64,000 nucleotides of DNA. Origin: Aralia elata. Its lineage: Eukaryota; Streptophyta; Magnoliopsida; Apiales; Araliaceae. Shown here one piece after another: positions 22,612 through 34,400 of the stretch. The translations under genes and the position numbers were made by a program. The notes under the pieces are model-generated. The model searched no databases. It had not been told where the DNA came from and saw nothing but the letters and a program-made list of their open reading frames with translations. Position 1 is the first letter of the stretch; each line of letters begins with the position of its first letter. The stretch is taken from assembly GCA_034770075.1 (NCBI GenBank), contig CM068382.1:7954685-8018684 (forward strand). Direction: 5' to 3'.

Positions 22612-25600
22612 CTAGTTTTTATCTAACTTTGCCCCAGCCTTCTTCTTTGAAATTTTATATGGCCTTCGTGTCGATTCTTGGCTGCCAACATTTGTCTTCT
22701 TTTTTCCCCCTCCTCTGGTTTGAATTGAGGAAGAAACTGAGCTGAGACTTGGTGTTTGGAAGCCCATTCCACTAAGGTGTGCTTCATTTGGTGGGGTACT
22801 AACTGGAGGGATATTATTGGTTGAAAAATCAGTAGTATTCATCACACGTGGAGTTGGCATCTGCAAAAGATAAAAAGCTTGCAAATTAATTGACTGAACA
22901 ATTTAATGGTAGTATGGAAAGTAGACCAATATAGGTATGGCTTTACTTACAAACATAAATGCTTGTCTGGGTATGTCTTTCCCTTGTGCATTAGAGCATC
23001 CCACCTTTTCTTTACCTTTTCCTGTGGACTGTAATATATTTCATAGTTAGTCTGTATCATTTTCAGTAAAAATAATGTGCATACTAAATGGACACTTACA
23101 TTAGGTGCTTGAATATTGACTGTCTTGTTGTTGGCTCCCTCTCTAATTACTACACCAGGCAGTGCCGTAGGGTGTTGAGTTGGCTTTTTCCCTTGTTCTC
23201 CTGTTGGCTCAGCATTTGGCTCGTTAACTGGGCATTAGTTCTTTCTATGATCAGACTTTCTACAAATGCTACAATGCATTTTCCTTCCTACTCTACTCAC
23301 CCTCTTCACTTGACCATTATTTCCTCTGTCTTCCCAGCCTTCTCTCTTTCTCAGCCTCTGTGGTCTACCTCTCAATTTCTTTGGTATTGGTGGAGGTCCC
23401 ATGATGTCACAGTCGGTGAATTCCCAGAAATCTTTACCATTTAACACCTCAAGAGTATGACTATAAGTCTTGAGGTAAGTATCTCTAGTATACCAGTGGG
23501 CTACATAGTCTAATGGATTTTGATAAATTGATTGAATTGCTGAGACAGCATGACAACATGGGATCCCAGTAAGGTCCCATACTCTACAAGCACAAGTTCT
23601 ATCATTAAGATTCACAGTAAATGCTCTACCTCTCTCTTTTACTTGGAATGAGATTTTTCCATCCCAAAGTGGATCACAATGGGCAGAGGCAATGATGGCT
23701 GCATCCACTTTCTTCTTAATTCGTGGACAAATTCTTTCCTCTGACTTAATCATAGCATCCCTTTTCTGATGCAATCTTACCATGATTTGATCATGAATTT
23801 CCTGTAGCATTGTTAGAACTGGCATGTACCTAGGAAATATTGAAAAAAATATAAAGAGTAAGTGTCAGTGTAAGAGTAAAAATAATGTACATATTGAAAC
23901 AAACTAAATGTACCAAGCTTTGATAATCCAAGCATTGAAGCATTCAGACATGTTATTCTCAACATTATCAGCCTTTGAATGAGTAGCAAAATAAGCTTTA
24001 GACCAAACCTTTGGATCATGCTCAACAATCTTATCATGTGCAGGCCCAGAAAGCCTCTTAATTTCAGTCATTGCTCTCTTATGTGCTTGATCATGGGTTG
24101 CACATGCAGCTTCCCAAAACACTCTCTTTAGTGCCAGTGAAGTGAACCTCTTCCTCCAGTTAGCATAAATGTGTCTAGCACAATTTCTATGCTCAACATG
24201 AGGAAGTAATTCAGCTATGGCATTCTTCAAACCCTGTACAACACAAACTCAGTTAGTCAACAAATTTAGTCAAACAGAGGCATTTAGTAAATCAGAGGCA
24301 TTTATATTAAATGTATACCTTTTGTTGATCACTGATTATAGTGAATCCATAGCCTTCACCAAGGTTAAGGTCATCAACCAACAACTCCAAGAACCATCTC
24401 CAACTGTCACCATTTTCAGTTTCTACAACAGCCATAGCTACAGGGAACATTTGATTGTTCCCATCCCTTCCCACTGCAGATAATAATTGACCCCCACATA
24501 CTGTTTTTAAGAAACAACCATCCAATCCAAGAATTGGCCTACAACCTTCTTTCTAAGCTTTCTTCAAGCTGTCATAGCAAACATAAAATCTTTTAAACCT
24601 GACCTCATCTTCAGGATTAAGCCTAGTGGTTTTGATGTTGACCGTATTCATTTTGTTGCTTCTCTTAATCTCAGCCCCAAAATCCCATACTCTAGAATAA
24701 TGTTCCTTCATAACTGCATGTATACTTGCAAGAGCTAAATTCCTCACCCTCATACACTTGACAAGTGTTACATCCAATTTCAACTTGATTTTAATTTCTT
24801 CTTGCATGTCCTTCAATCTCCAGTTTGGGTTTTTCCTTATTCTATTTCCATAAAACTCTGCCAAAAACTTGGTGTTTGCTAACTTGTTTTTAAAACTGTA
24901 GACACAATTATGTGTGTCCAACATTGACTTTATTTGCACATTCTCAGTTCCTTGAATATAACTAGCCCACAGTTTCCAAGGGCAACCCTTATCACACCTT
25001 ACCTGCACTCTTTCCTTGTCGTTTACCTTGTACCACAACTTCCTGCCATTAGCAATTGAATAATCTCTAATAGCAGTCTTGAATTCATTGAAATTAGCAA
25101 AAATTTGATATTCTGAAAACTTTATGTGCTTTCTCTTTGTTTTTGGGTTAAAAACATCACAATGTACAGGCTTTCTCTTTTTTACAGGGGGGCCCACAAA
25201 ACCTAGGTTATCTTCTTCACTGCTCTCTGAGGGAGACCTTAATACATCACTGTCCTCATACTCACTATGCCAGTCACTATCATCATCAGAGGCATCTACA
25301 TTATCTCCCTCACTATTTCTATCAACCTCATTCAGTAACCTATCACCATCAGCCTTACCAGTTTCATCAGCCCCTTCATCATCTCCCTCATTCCCAGTTT
25401 CATCAGCCTCCTCACCCTGACCTGCCCCCTCAACATTACCCTCAGTTACATCACCTTCTATATCACCCTCAGTATTACCATCACCTGCATTCCCATCAAC
25501 AAAGTTAGTTTCATCAGTTTCAAATCTAGCCATCTCTTCTTTGTACTCTCTGCACCTCTTCTTAGCCTCTAATAATTCATCATCACTACTTAATATTTCA

Positions 25601-26186
25601 CTATCACTTTGTGCATCACTACTTTCTGAGTCCCCAATCACAATTGGTGTATCATCACTCTTTTTATTTGATTTCTGATTCATTTTAATTTTATTACTCT
25701 TCCTCCTCTGATTGCACTGACTATTCATACCTGCCCTCTTCTTAGTCCTCTTCACCTTCTGCAGCTTAGCATTTGCACTAGTACTCCCCTTGTTAGTATC
25801 TTCTGTATGAAGGGGCCAGTCATAGTGGTTGCAACTTGTTCATTCACAACAGGTGGTTCATTCACAACTCCTTCTTCATTCAAATATACATGATCAACAT
25901 AAATTTCAATCACACCAAAAGGGAGACACACTTTTACCATCTCTCTAATACTGGCATCATCATGCACCAATCTATAACCATTTTCACTAGTTTGACCATC
26001 ATTCTTAAAATAAACCTTAGCATTGTTATCATACCTCCCTTCAGTAAATGAATTAATTGCAGTCATGCAGATGAAATCAACATCAACACGGGGATAAATT
26101 TCAACCTTACCTCCATTGTACTCAGTTTTAGGTTGATGAACAAATTTGCCCCCATAGTGAACATGCAACTGACAAATTCCACTCAT
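22612..26186 (-). pseudogene. MuDR-type transposase gene of the nested MULE, broken
   Basis: Five exons can be traced: 26186-24319, 24233-23914, 23829-23100, 23028-22951 and 22860-22612; splice phases agree. Order: N-terminal plant MULE domain (VEIYPRVDVDF, then VCLPFGVIEIYV), a long acidic linker (GEEADETGNEGDDEG), MuDR DNA-binding domain (CDKGCPWKLWAS), MULE transposase domain with catalytic Asp in LGLDGCFLK, Asp in IISDQQKGLKNAI and Glu in NNMSECFNAWI, SWIM zinc finger (CACRVWDLTGIPCCH), then a CCHC-like knuckle and basic tail. Three lesions: a frameshift near 25800 after the N-terminal domain, an in-frame stop at 24553 just before the catalytic domain (a Trp codon position), and a stop at 23235 inside the knuckle. 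Intact length would be about 1080 residues. It probably makes no working enzyme, though the catalytic triad survives. Confidence 0.92.
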
Positions 26187-27115
26187 TCTGTCAAAACGAA
26201 AAAAATACAAATAAAATTAAAAAAATATTTTTTATTTACCAACAACCAACAGCAGAAGTGGGGAAATATATTATACAGACAATGTACATCACATGGGGGG
26301 ACCGAAGAAGACAACAATGGCAAAAATCCACCCCATGGACCACATGTCTGATATATAAAGTCAAGAAACATGGAGAAAACATAAAGACAAACAACGACTG
26401 AGACAACAGATGAAAAGCCCTAATTTAATCGAACCCATGTCCACAATAGATGAAAAGCCCTAATTTAATCAAATCTAGCATACCTCACAGAAGATTCGCA
26501 CTAGTAGATTCGTATCCAAGAACAAGATTCGCATCAAACCACAAGATTCGCCAGCACGTTCTCTCCTTCGCGCGTCAATCTCTCTCTCCTTCTCTTCTTC
26601 GCGCTCTTTTCCTTTCTGTCTTTGTCTGGCCTTTACTCGACCAAATGGGTTTTAACCACTGACTTTCCACCGTGGCCATGACTAGGACTAACCCACGTGA
26701 AGTAAATGATGTGTAATTAGATGTGGGGTAGGTCATGTCTGATGTCATAGGTATCTGTTAAAAGTCAACTCATTTAACGGAATTTGTAACGATTTGATAA
26801 ATATTTGTAGTTCACTGACTCGATTGTAAAAAAATTCAGTCCGGTGATGTATTTGTAAACCGACCCCTAGTAGAGTGGGTAAACCTGTATTTAACCCACA
26901 AAATTAGTGCATCTTCAACTTTTAATTTACAAATTAGTGCATTGTTATTCCTTTAATTTAGTTAGGTGATTTAATAGGTAGTTGGTTCCAAATTTCAAAA
27001 TTCAAAATTTCAAATTCTTTTATTCAAATTTTGAATTACCAATTTATGATCCACTTTTTTCGCATTTTATGGCGTGGATATGGAGTAATAGTGGGGCGTG
27101 AATATGGAGTACCAC

Positions 27116-27119
<4 letters not shown>

Positions 27120-27150
<31 letters not shown>

Positions 27151-27170
27151 TCTACATTACTTAATTATTT

Positions 27171-27222
<52 letters not shown>
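27120..27222. repeat. CA and TA microsatellites
   Basis: ATATATATATACACACACAC at 27118-27150 and a TA run of over 40 bases at 27178-27221, inside MULE copy 2 near end B. The equivalent spot in copy 1 (11596-11630) has a shorter TATA/GTGTA run. Confidence 0.9.
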
Positions 27223-27224
<2 letters not shown>

Positions 27225-27289
27225 GTATATATAAATTAATTAATGTTTTACCTAAATCACTTTTTAAAAATAAAATTATTTTTGAATAT

Positions 27290-28680
27290 GGTGCACTTGG
27301 TAGCAAAACATTTATTCAAAAGTAATCATTTTAGTTTTTGTGGGTAAAAAAAAACTATTTCTGAATATATTGCAGTTACTTATAAATAACTTTTTCTAAA
27401 TAAAATTATTTTCAATATGGTGCAGTTGGTAGCAAAACATTTATACAAAAGTAATCATTTTAGTTTTTGTGGGTAACCAAAAAAAACTATTTTAAATATG
27501 GTTTTATTGGTTATCAATTTTTTTCGTACTGCAGTTGGTAGTCAAACCTTCATACAAAGGTAACCAATTCAGTTTTATTGGGTTACAAATTAATGATAAA
27601 AAATCTATTATAGATTTTTTTTTCATAGTGTTGTTGGTAACCAAACCTTCGTACAAAGGTAACCAATTCAGTTTTATTGGGTTACCAATTAATTATAAAA
27701 ATTCTATTATAATTTTTTTTTCATACTGCAGTTGGTAGCCAAACCTTCACACAAAGGTAACCAACTCAATTTTATTAGGTTACCAATTAATGATAAAAAA
27801 ATCTATAATAGATTTTTTTTTGTAGTACTATTTGTAACCAAACATTCATATAAAGGTAACCAATTCAGTTTTATTGGATTAACAATTAATTATAAAAAAT
27901 CTATTATAATTTTTTTTTCATACTGCATTTGGTAGCTAAACATTCATACAAAGGTAACCAATTCAGTTTTATTGGGTTACAAATTAATTATAACAAATCT
28001 ATTATAAATTTTTTTTTCTATAGTACAGTTGGTAACAAAACCTTCATACAAAAGTAACCAAATCAGTTTTATTGAGTTACCAATTAATTATAAAAAATCT
28101 ATTTATAATTTTTTTTCATACTGCATTTGGTAGCTAAACATTTATACAAAGGTAACCAATTCAGTTTTATTAGGTTACCAATTAATTATAACAAATCTAT
28201 TATAGAAATTTTTTTTCTATAGTAGAGTTGGTAACCAAACCTTCATATAAAGGTAACTAAATCAGTTTTATTGGGTTACCAATTAATTATAAAAAATTTA
28301 TTATAATTTTTTTTCATAGTGCAGTTGGTAGCTAAACATTCATACAAAGGTAACCAATTAAGTTTTATTGGGTTGCCAATTAATTATAACAAATCTATTA
28401 TAGAAATTTTTTTTTATAGTACACAGTTAGTAACCAAACCTTCATACAAAGATAACCAAATCAGTTTTATTGGGTTACCAATTAATTATAAAAAATCTAT
28501 CATAATTTTTTTTTCCATAGTGCAGTTGGCAGCTAAACATTCGTACAAAGGTAACCAATTCAGTTTTATTGGGCTGCCAATTAATTATAACAAATCTATT
28601 ATAGAAATTTTTTTTATATAGTAGAGTTGGTAACCAAACCTTCATACAAAGGTAATCAAATCAGTTTTATTGGGTTTCAT
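27290..28680. repeat. Minisatellite array of MULE copy 2, about 95-100-bp units
   Basis: At least a dozen units, in reverse orientation to copy 1. Each has GGTAACCAATTCAGTTTTAT, a GGGTTACCAATTAATTATAA block and an AT-rich stretch with a poly-T run. Units alternate between TTGGTAACCAAACCTTCATA and TTGGTAGCTAAACATTCATA, the same two-form order as in copy 1. Short open frames across it (27535-28621) are by-products of the repeat and not genes. Confidence 0.88.
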
Positions 28681-29128
28681 ATCTGATTTGATAAAAAAAA
28701 ACTAGACCAATTTTAAACTATGGTCACAGAATCGTTAAAAAGGCCGTGACTTTGTCTTGCTGAGTCTTATGCCATCGACTCTATCCTAATAGGTTGGAGA
28801 CATTTGTATCGTATTATTTGTAATAAAAGTAAATAATAAATAAAAAATGGCAAAAGTCATGCTATTATGTTTGTCCTGTTTAGTCCATTAAACTTTGAAA
28901 ACATTCAATTGTCCCACTTAACTAAAAGAAATATACATCTAATTGCATCATTCTGTCTAAAATTGTTAACAGGCGTTAAAAATTTTCTGCTGTGGCACTC
29001 AAAATAAAAGAAAAAAGAACATAAAAGCACTTCCTTCTGCATCATAGAGCCACAAATTCACTTTCTGCAAGTAAAAATTATTGTTGCTGCATACTGAAGT
29101 TCACTTTTGTTAAATTGTTGATCTCTTC

Positions 29129-29278
29129 AGATGGTCTCTTATTGCTGCTCGTTTAGCCGGAAGAACAGACAACAAGATAAAGAACTACTGGAACACCCAC
29201 ATCAAAAGGAAACTCCTCAGCCGTGGAATAGATCCGCAGAGTCACCGTCCCCTCAAACCAACATCAACCACAACATAA
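29129..29278 (+). pseudogene. Captured last exon of an R2R3-MYB gene (R3 repeat)
   Basis: The frame reads RWSLIAARLAGRTDNKIKNY, WNTHIKRKLLSRGIDPQ, SHRPLKP and then a stop. This is the second half of the R3 DNA-binding repeat of plant R2R3-MYB factors, including the conserved Trp residues, followed by the LLSRGIDPxxHRPL motif typical of subgroup-4-like MYBs. The conserved N/D-RW start falls next to TTCAG, the likely old splice acceptor. R2, the first part of R3 and the rest of the C-terminus are missing. It lies in MULE copy 2 between the array and end A, the slot that holds three other fragments in copy 1. Alone it cannot be a MYB factor. Confidence 0.85.
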
Positions 29279-29598
29279 TGCAGACTGGCAGTATATATCT
29301 GACATGAAGGAGAGAGAGAGAGAGAGAGTAAAGAGAGAATGATGCCAGAAATAATGGTGGGAGAAAGTAGAAAAAGAAGGAGGATGCCGGAAATAAATAG
29401 TGAGTGTCATTAAATAAAGAGAAGTAAATAGGGTGGTTATAGTTCTCCTTGATTTAAGGGATAATGATTTAATGGTTTTATTCTTGTTGCATTCTTTTTG
29501 TAATTATTTTGTTAGTGCATGTAATTATTTTGACAATGCACTATTCTTGTAATTTTTTACTAATTGTTGTATATTTCTGTAAAGAGCCCAAAAATATA

Positions 29599-31430
29599 TC
29601 CCTAGTTTTCTTCCTAACTGGTTTCGCAAGTTTTCTTTTAAGTTAAAATTATTAATTGTAATAGTATAAATTCTCCAAAAAAAAAATAAATAACTTTAAT
29701 TGAAAATGAGAAACTTTAATCAAGTTCAAACCGAGTTGGGGACGATTCAGTTCACCGAAAAGTTGGTTGGGGCTGAGTCATAATAAAAGAATACATGGAT
29801 TCTTCCAGGATCCAACCCTGATCCAGGCCCTTGACCCAAGGGCTACTGCTGGGTTTGGTTGGATATGGATGGGCCAAGCTGAGCTTATCCCCAATTTTGC
29901 CAGCTCTAGATTAACGTGTTTACATAATATTGCACCAAAAACAAAACACATGTTTACTATCTACCTCAACTTCTATCAACTATGAAAGTAATATATTTTA
30001 CGCTCCATATGATATTTAGTCCATTTTAACAACAACAACAAAATTATTTATTTTTGTAGTCATTGTAACCATGCTTAATTTATTGATTTTAACTAAAATT
30101 TTAAATATATTCTTTCATTTTAAAAATGCTAGAGTATTCATACCCTATTCTCTCGGATTAGCAGGATCCTAACTCCTCTCAACTGATTGAGGAGTTCCTT
30201 GCCTTAAGAACTATAAAGATGACTCATCTCATCCAATTGTCAAAATAATAAAGTTGAGCCGAAAGATCTCGATTCAAGATAAATTCATGTCCCCGGATTA
30301 CCCCGAATGGATTGGATCGTTTCTGCCAACGAAATGAATGTGGGGGCCGTTTTGACTTGATTCGTACATTTTCACAATCCGTTAACAAATCCTACTCCTT
30401 TTAGGAACATGGCTCATTCATTCACTTGTTTATGAAGTCCCAGCTTTGCCAAAAATGACTAGTAGTTACCTCTTTTCCCTCTACTGAAAGATGTTTAGCC
30501 AAAAACAACGAATGACTAATCTGCTAAACTCAACCCCAATCTAAGTAAGTCTTTCGATTTTTGTGAAAAATAAATGTAATCCCCCATCTTTCCGCAATAC
30601 AACATCCGCTTGAAGAAATTCTTTCTTCTTATCTGCAATTTATAAATTAAACTCAAATGTAAATCTTTTTTTTTTATTTATTTATCAAAAGAATAAAATC
30701 AAGCACTTGAAAACCAAAAGTAGATACATGGTTAGGATATGAAAAATTGCTATAGTAAAATTGAAAGTATTTTATTATTTTATGTTACTCTTTTTTGTCT
30801 CATTTTATTTAAAAGTTAAAATTGTATACATTGTGAGGCATATATGAATAGTATTAGTATTATGGTATGTTATTAGTGAAGTATTTATATAAATAAAATT
30901 ACTCTTATTTTAGTGGTATGTCATGATAATAACTCATGTCGTGCATATATTGTCGTTTTATTAAATTAAAACTCAATTTTAAAAGAATTAAAATTTTATA
31001 TTTTTTATGCATACACGAGGCCGTGCTAAGACCAGAAGGTCTACTTAGATTAGAGAGGAAAGATTGTATCTCCGGCAGGTGAGCTAAGCTAAGCTAAGCC
31101 TCAACAACTTAGTTTATAAAAACTCTTACACGTGTATGTTTTTATTTTTCCCTCTCTCTAGACTGTTTCTCTCCCTCCCTCTCTCTGCCACTGCCACTGC
31201 TACTGCTAGTGCTAGGCTTCTTCAACGCGAGCCAGAGCAGACAACTAGACAAGTGACCACAAATCAATAAACAAAGACTTCATGATTCTCACGTCCAAAC
31301 CTCCCCACCCATTTCCCATCCCTTCAATTCAACCAAACCCTCTTCCACACTAAGCATCTGTCTTTCAAATCTCAATTAATAGTTCTTTAATCCAAACAAA
31401 TTAAACAAACCCATTTCTCAGTTTACAGCC
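29599..31430. other. Intergenic and 5' flank of the ROP GAP gene
   Basis: No gene seen. From about 31140 the sequence becomes pyrimidine-rich (CCCTCTCTCTAGACTG, CTCCCTCCCTCTCTCT), as in plant 5' leaders, and probably includes the transcription start of the ROP GAP gene. A short inverted repeat occurs near 30170-30200 (AACTCCTC...GAGGAGTT). Confidence 0.5.
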
Positions 31431-34400
31431 ATGACAGAGGTCCTCCACTCACCCTCTTCATCTTCATCCTCTTCTTCTTCTTCTTCCTTGCACAATTTTC
31501 AGGCATTTGAAGAAGAAGAAGAAGAAGAAGGGGTTTCTAGGGTATTAATTGAAGAAATTAAGGACAGAGATAAGGACAGAGATCAATTGTCTCTGTTGGC
31601 CCTTTTAGTGACCCTTTTCAGAAAGTCCTTTTGGGTTGCTTGCAAAACTGATAAAGATTGTAGTGGTATGGAGATCGGATGGCCTAGTAATGTGCGCCAT
31701 GTGGCGCATGTCACCTTCGATAGATTTAATGGGTTCTTGGGTTTGCCTGTGGAGTTTGAGCCTGAAGTGCCTAGGAGGGCTCCAAGCGCAAGGTACATTG
31801 AATCCTGATGAATTTTTCATTCTTGGCAGAGAAAATGTGAATGTAGGTTTGTTTTTGGTGTTTTGTTGGGATACCCAGTTCTTGGTTATTTGAGTTTCTT
31901 ATTTTCTTCTGTTTCTAATTGATGGGCTTGTGTTTTTAATTTCTGGTAATGCTAATGATTAGTGTTCTTGTTTGTAAAAAATTGGAAAGAATCAAATAGT
32001 AGTCCATATATTATTATGATATGTTGCCTTGCTCATTTGATGCGCTTACAAGTTTCTTGATTTTGATTGCTTCTACATTTGTAATGATTCTGCTCATTGT
32101 TGTTCTTTTAGATTTTGTGGTTGTTTAATTATTGACAAGTGATTATTGATGAGTATTGATATTTATTGCAAAGAGAATTTTGCAGATGGGTGCTCTTCAT
32201 ATTTGTGGATATCTTAAAAAGGGTTTTTCTTTCTTATTTGCTATAGGAATTCATATTCCTGAATTTTGTGTCTTGTTGAGTTTAGTAGGTAGAATTTCAG
32301 TTCTCTTTTATCTTTGGAGATGTTGGTTCATAAGGATTAGATATCTAAACATAAATTGAAGCAAATGGCAGACAAACAAAAGATTACATTGCTTCGGTTC
32401 GGTAGTTGGTACACTGTTAACCCTCAATGTACTGGAGACATATTTCAACTATTTTTCTATAGTCAGAAAAGTGATATGACGGGAAGGAAATATGGCAAGG
32501 TATTTAGTAATCAAGGAATTTAAAATGTAGAATTATAGGAAGTATACATCCGAACGAAATTCTGGAACTTACTGAGGAGTAGTCTAAGTAATAAAAACAA
32601 GACTGCATGTTGAATTGAGACTAACCAATATATGAATTTCTTTTATTGTTGATTAGGAAGGTGAATTGATATGAAACTGATAGAACAGTTGTAGTTTAAA
32701 AGGAGGAAAATTATAGTAAAATTTGGACCAGTGACATCCTAATTTTTAACATGCGTGTGTGTGTTTGGTAACATCCCTTCTCTCCTTTGGGGCTCCATTC
32801 CTCCTAGTGCAATATGGTTGTTGATCTCTAACATTTTGATTGCAAAGGGCCCTCATGTGACCACTAGATCAAAACTATGTGCCAAGGCTTGGGGCCAGGG
32901 TGGTTGAAGTTCTTTTCTTATTTCTTAGTAATCTATGGGATTTTGACTTTGGTTTTTTTCTTTATGGCCTTCATGTTACTCAATACCAACAAGAAAATTA
33001 CTTTCTTCTCTTTTCATGCAAATGTGCACCTATGAACTCATGACGTCTCTTTATATGAATAAAGTAGCCTCCAACTTTCATGACCAAATGTAATCTACTG
33101 CAGAGATTCCCTTTTTTCCCTTGAAAAGTGGCAACATTGGATTAACGTTGTCTCCAAACAATATTTGAAGTGCATGTACTTTTTAACCTAGAAAAAGAGT
33201 AAAATATTGATACATTTAATTACAGTATTGTATTCAATGTGAATTTCAAAATATGTCTAGGTTATAAGTTGCAACATTAACCTGTTTCTACAGAATAAAC
33301 ATATTTGATATTTTACTTCATGATAATCACATTTTCTTCTAAATTAAGGATGTTTTTGAAGTAGCAATTGTTTTTTCTTTTCTTTTTTCTGTACCTTTGA
33401 TTCTGTCTTTTCCATCTGTAGCACCACAGTTTTTGGAGTTTCCACAGAATCCATGCAGTTGTCATATGACCCTAGGGGGAACAGTGTCCCGACAATACTC
33501 TTACAGATGCAACAACGCTTGTATGCTCAAGGAGGATTGCAGGTGGCTTAGTGTTTCTCTACATTTTCTTTCTCATTTTAGCATCAACCTTTTGTCCATG
33601 CTGTGTTAGAGTGACTTCCCCCCCCCCCTTCCCCCACTCCCCCACTCTTTTATATCCATTACATAATCCAGTAGCTCTAAATCTTTCTTAAACTTTTGAA
33701 TTCACATGCATGTGCAGGCAGAAGGAATTTTCAGAATCAATGCGGAAAACAGCCAGGAAGAGTTTGTTCGGAATCAGTTAAATGCGGGTGTGGTTCCAGA
33801 GGGCATTGACCTACACTGTTTGGCAGGTCTCATCAAGGTACAGCTTTGCAGCAGAAAGGCTTTTTTGAAGACGTTTCATAATGTGGTTATAACTTATAAC
33901 TCCATTAGAAGTGAATGTTTATTTGCATATGTGGGATGCAACTCATATTTAAATTCCCCTTTGTTGATTATTTTTGTTAAAATTAAATTATTGCCAGCTT
34001 GGGTAATGCACTCATCTAGATTTGCAGTGATATTCCAGAAGAAAATATTCAAAGGTAAGATTATTAGGTCTTCAATATTTTGTTTTTAGTTTCTGGTGAA
34101 AGTATACGAGTGGTTACCCATGGAATTTGGAGGCTTCTTTATCCACAACTGTTGTAGTAAGATTTCCAATCCCTTGCCGCACCACTCCTACTCTTGGAGA
34201 AAAATATCCTCACTTCCCTTAAATTACTGGGGCAAACAATTAGCATTAGGAAGGGTAGTTTTGTCAAAAAACAACAGTTGTGGCAACTGTTGTTGTAAGA
34301 TAGCCCATGCCATACTTAGTTTTAGGACAAAAATGCTCTACTTCTTTTTAAATTGCAAGGACAAAACTTAAGTAAGGTTAGGTTTGCTAATAAGAAGGTA

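Larger units (their letters stand above)
20649..26897. mobile_element. Coding Mutator-like element (MuDR type) nested in MULE copy 2
   Basis: A 6249-bp element with long inverted ends. Both ends begin GGGTTAAATACAG and continue with a shared block (CACTCTACTAGGGGTCGGTT, ACAAATACATCACCGGACTG) before diverging. Exact flanking duplications ACAAAATTAG lie at 20639-20648 and 26898-26907 (10 bp; 9-11 bp is usual for MULEs). It carries a GRF zinc-finger gene (+) and a MuDR-type transposase (-), convergent in the middle. The transposase is broken, so this copy is probably dead. The clean duplication and similar ends suggest a fairly recent insertion, later than the surrounding Pack-MULE. Confidence 0.93.
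20572..29589. mobile_element. Gene-capturing MULE, copy 2, split by a second MULE
   Basis: The left end is end B (GGGAGAATTACATTTACTAG) and the right end is end A (reverse complement GGGCTCTTTACAGAAATATA). It is flanked by AAAAATGTA (20563-20571) and AAAAATATA (29590-29598), a 9-bp duplication with one mismatch. Taking out the nested coding MULE (20649-26897) and one 10-bp duplication leaves about 2.76 kb, almost the size of copy 1, in the opposite orientation. It contains a minisatellite array (27290-28680) and a captured MYB exon near end A (29129-29278). Confidence 0.85.

Noticed and set aside
27535..28621. Repeated open frames reading KPSYKGNQFSFIGLPIN
   Set aside because: They arise from the minisatellite units of MULE copy 2 and change frame from unit to unit.
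32156..32359. 67-codon open frame in ROP GAP intron 1, and similar ones at 34096 and 35197
   Set aside because: They lie in introns, without start context or family similarity.
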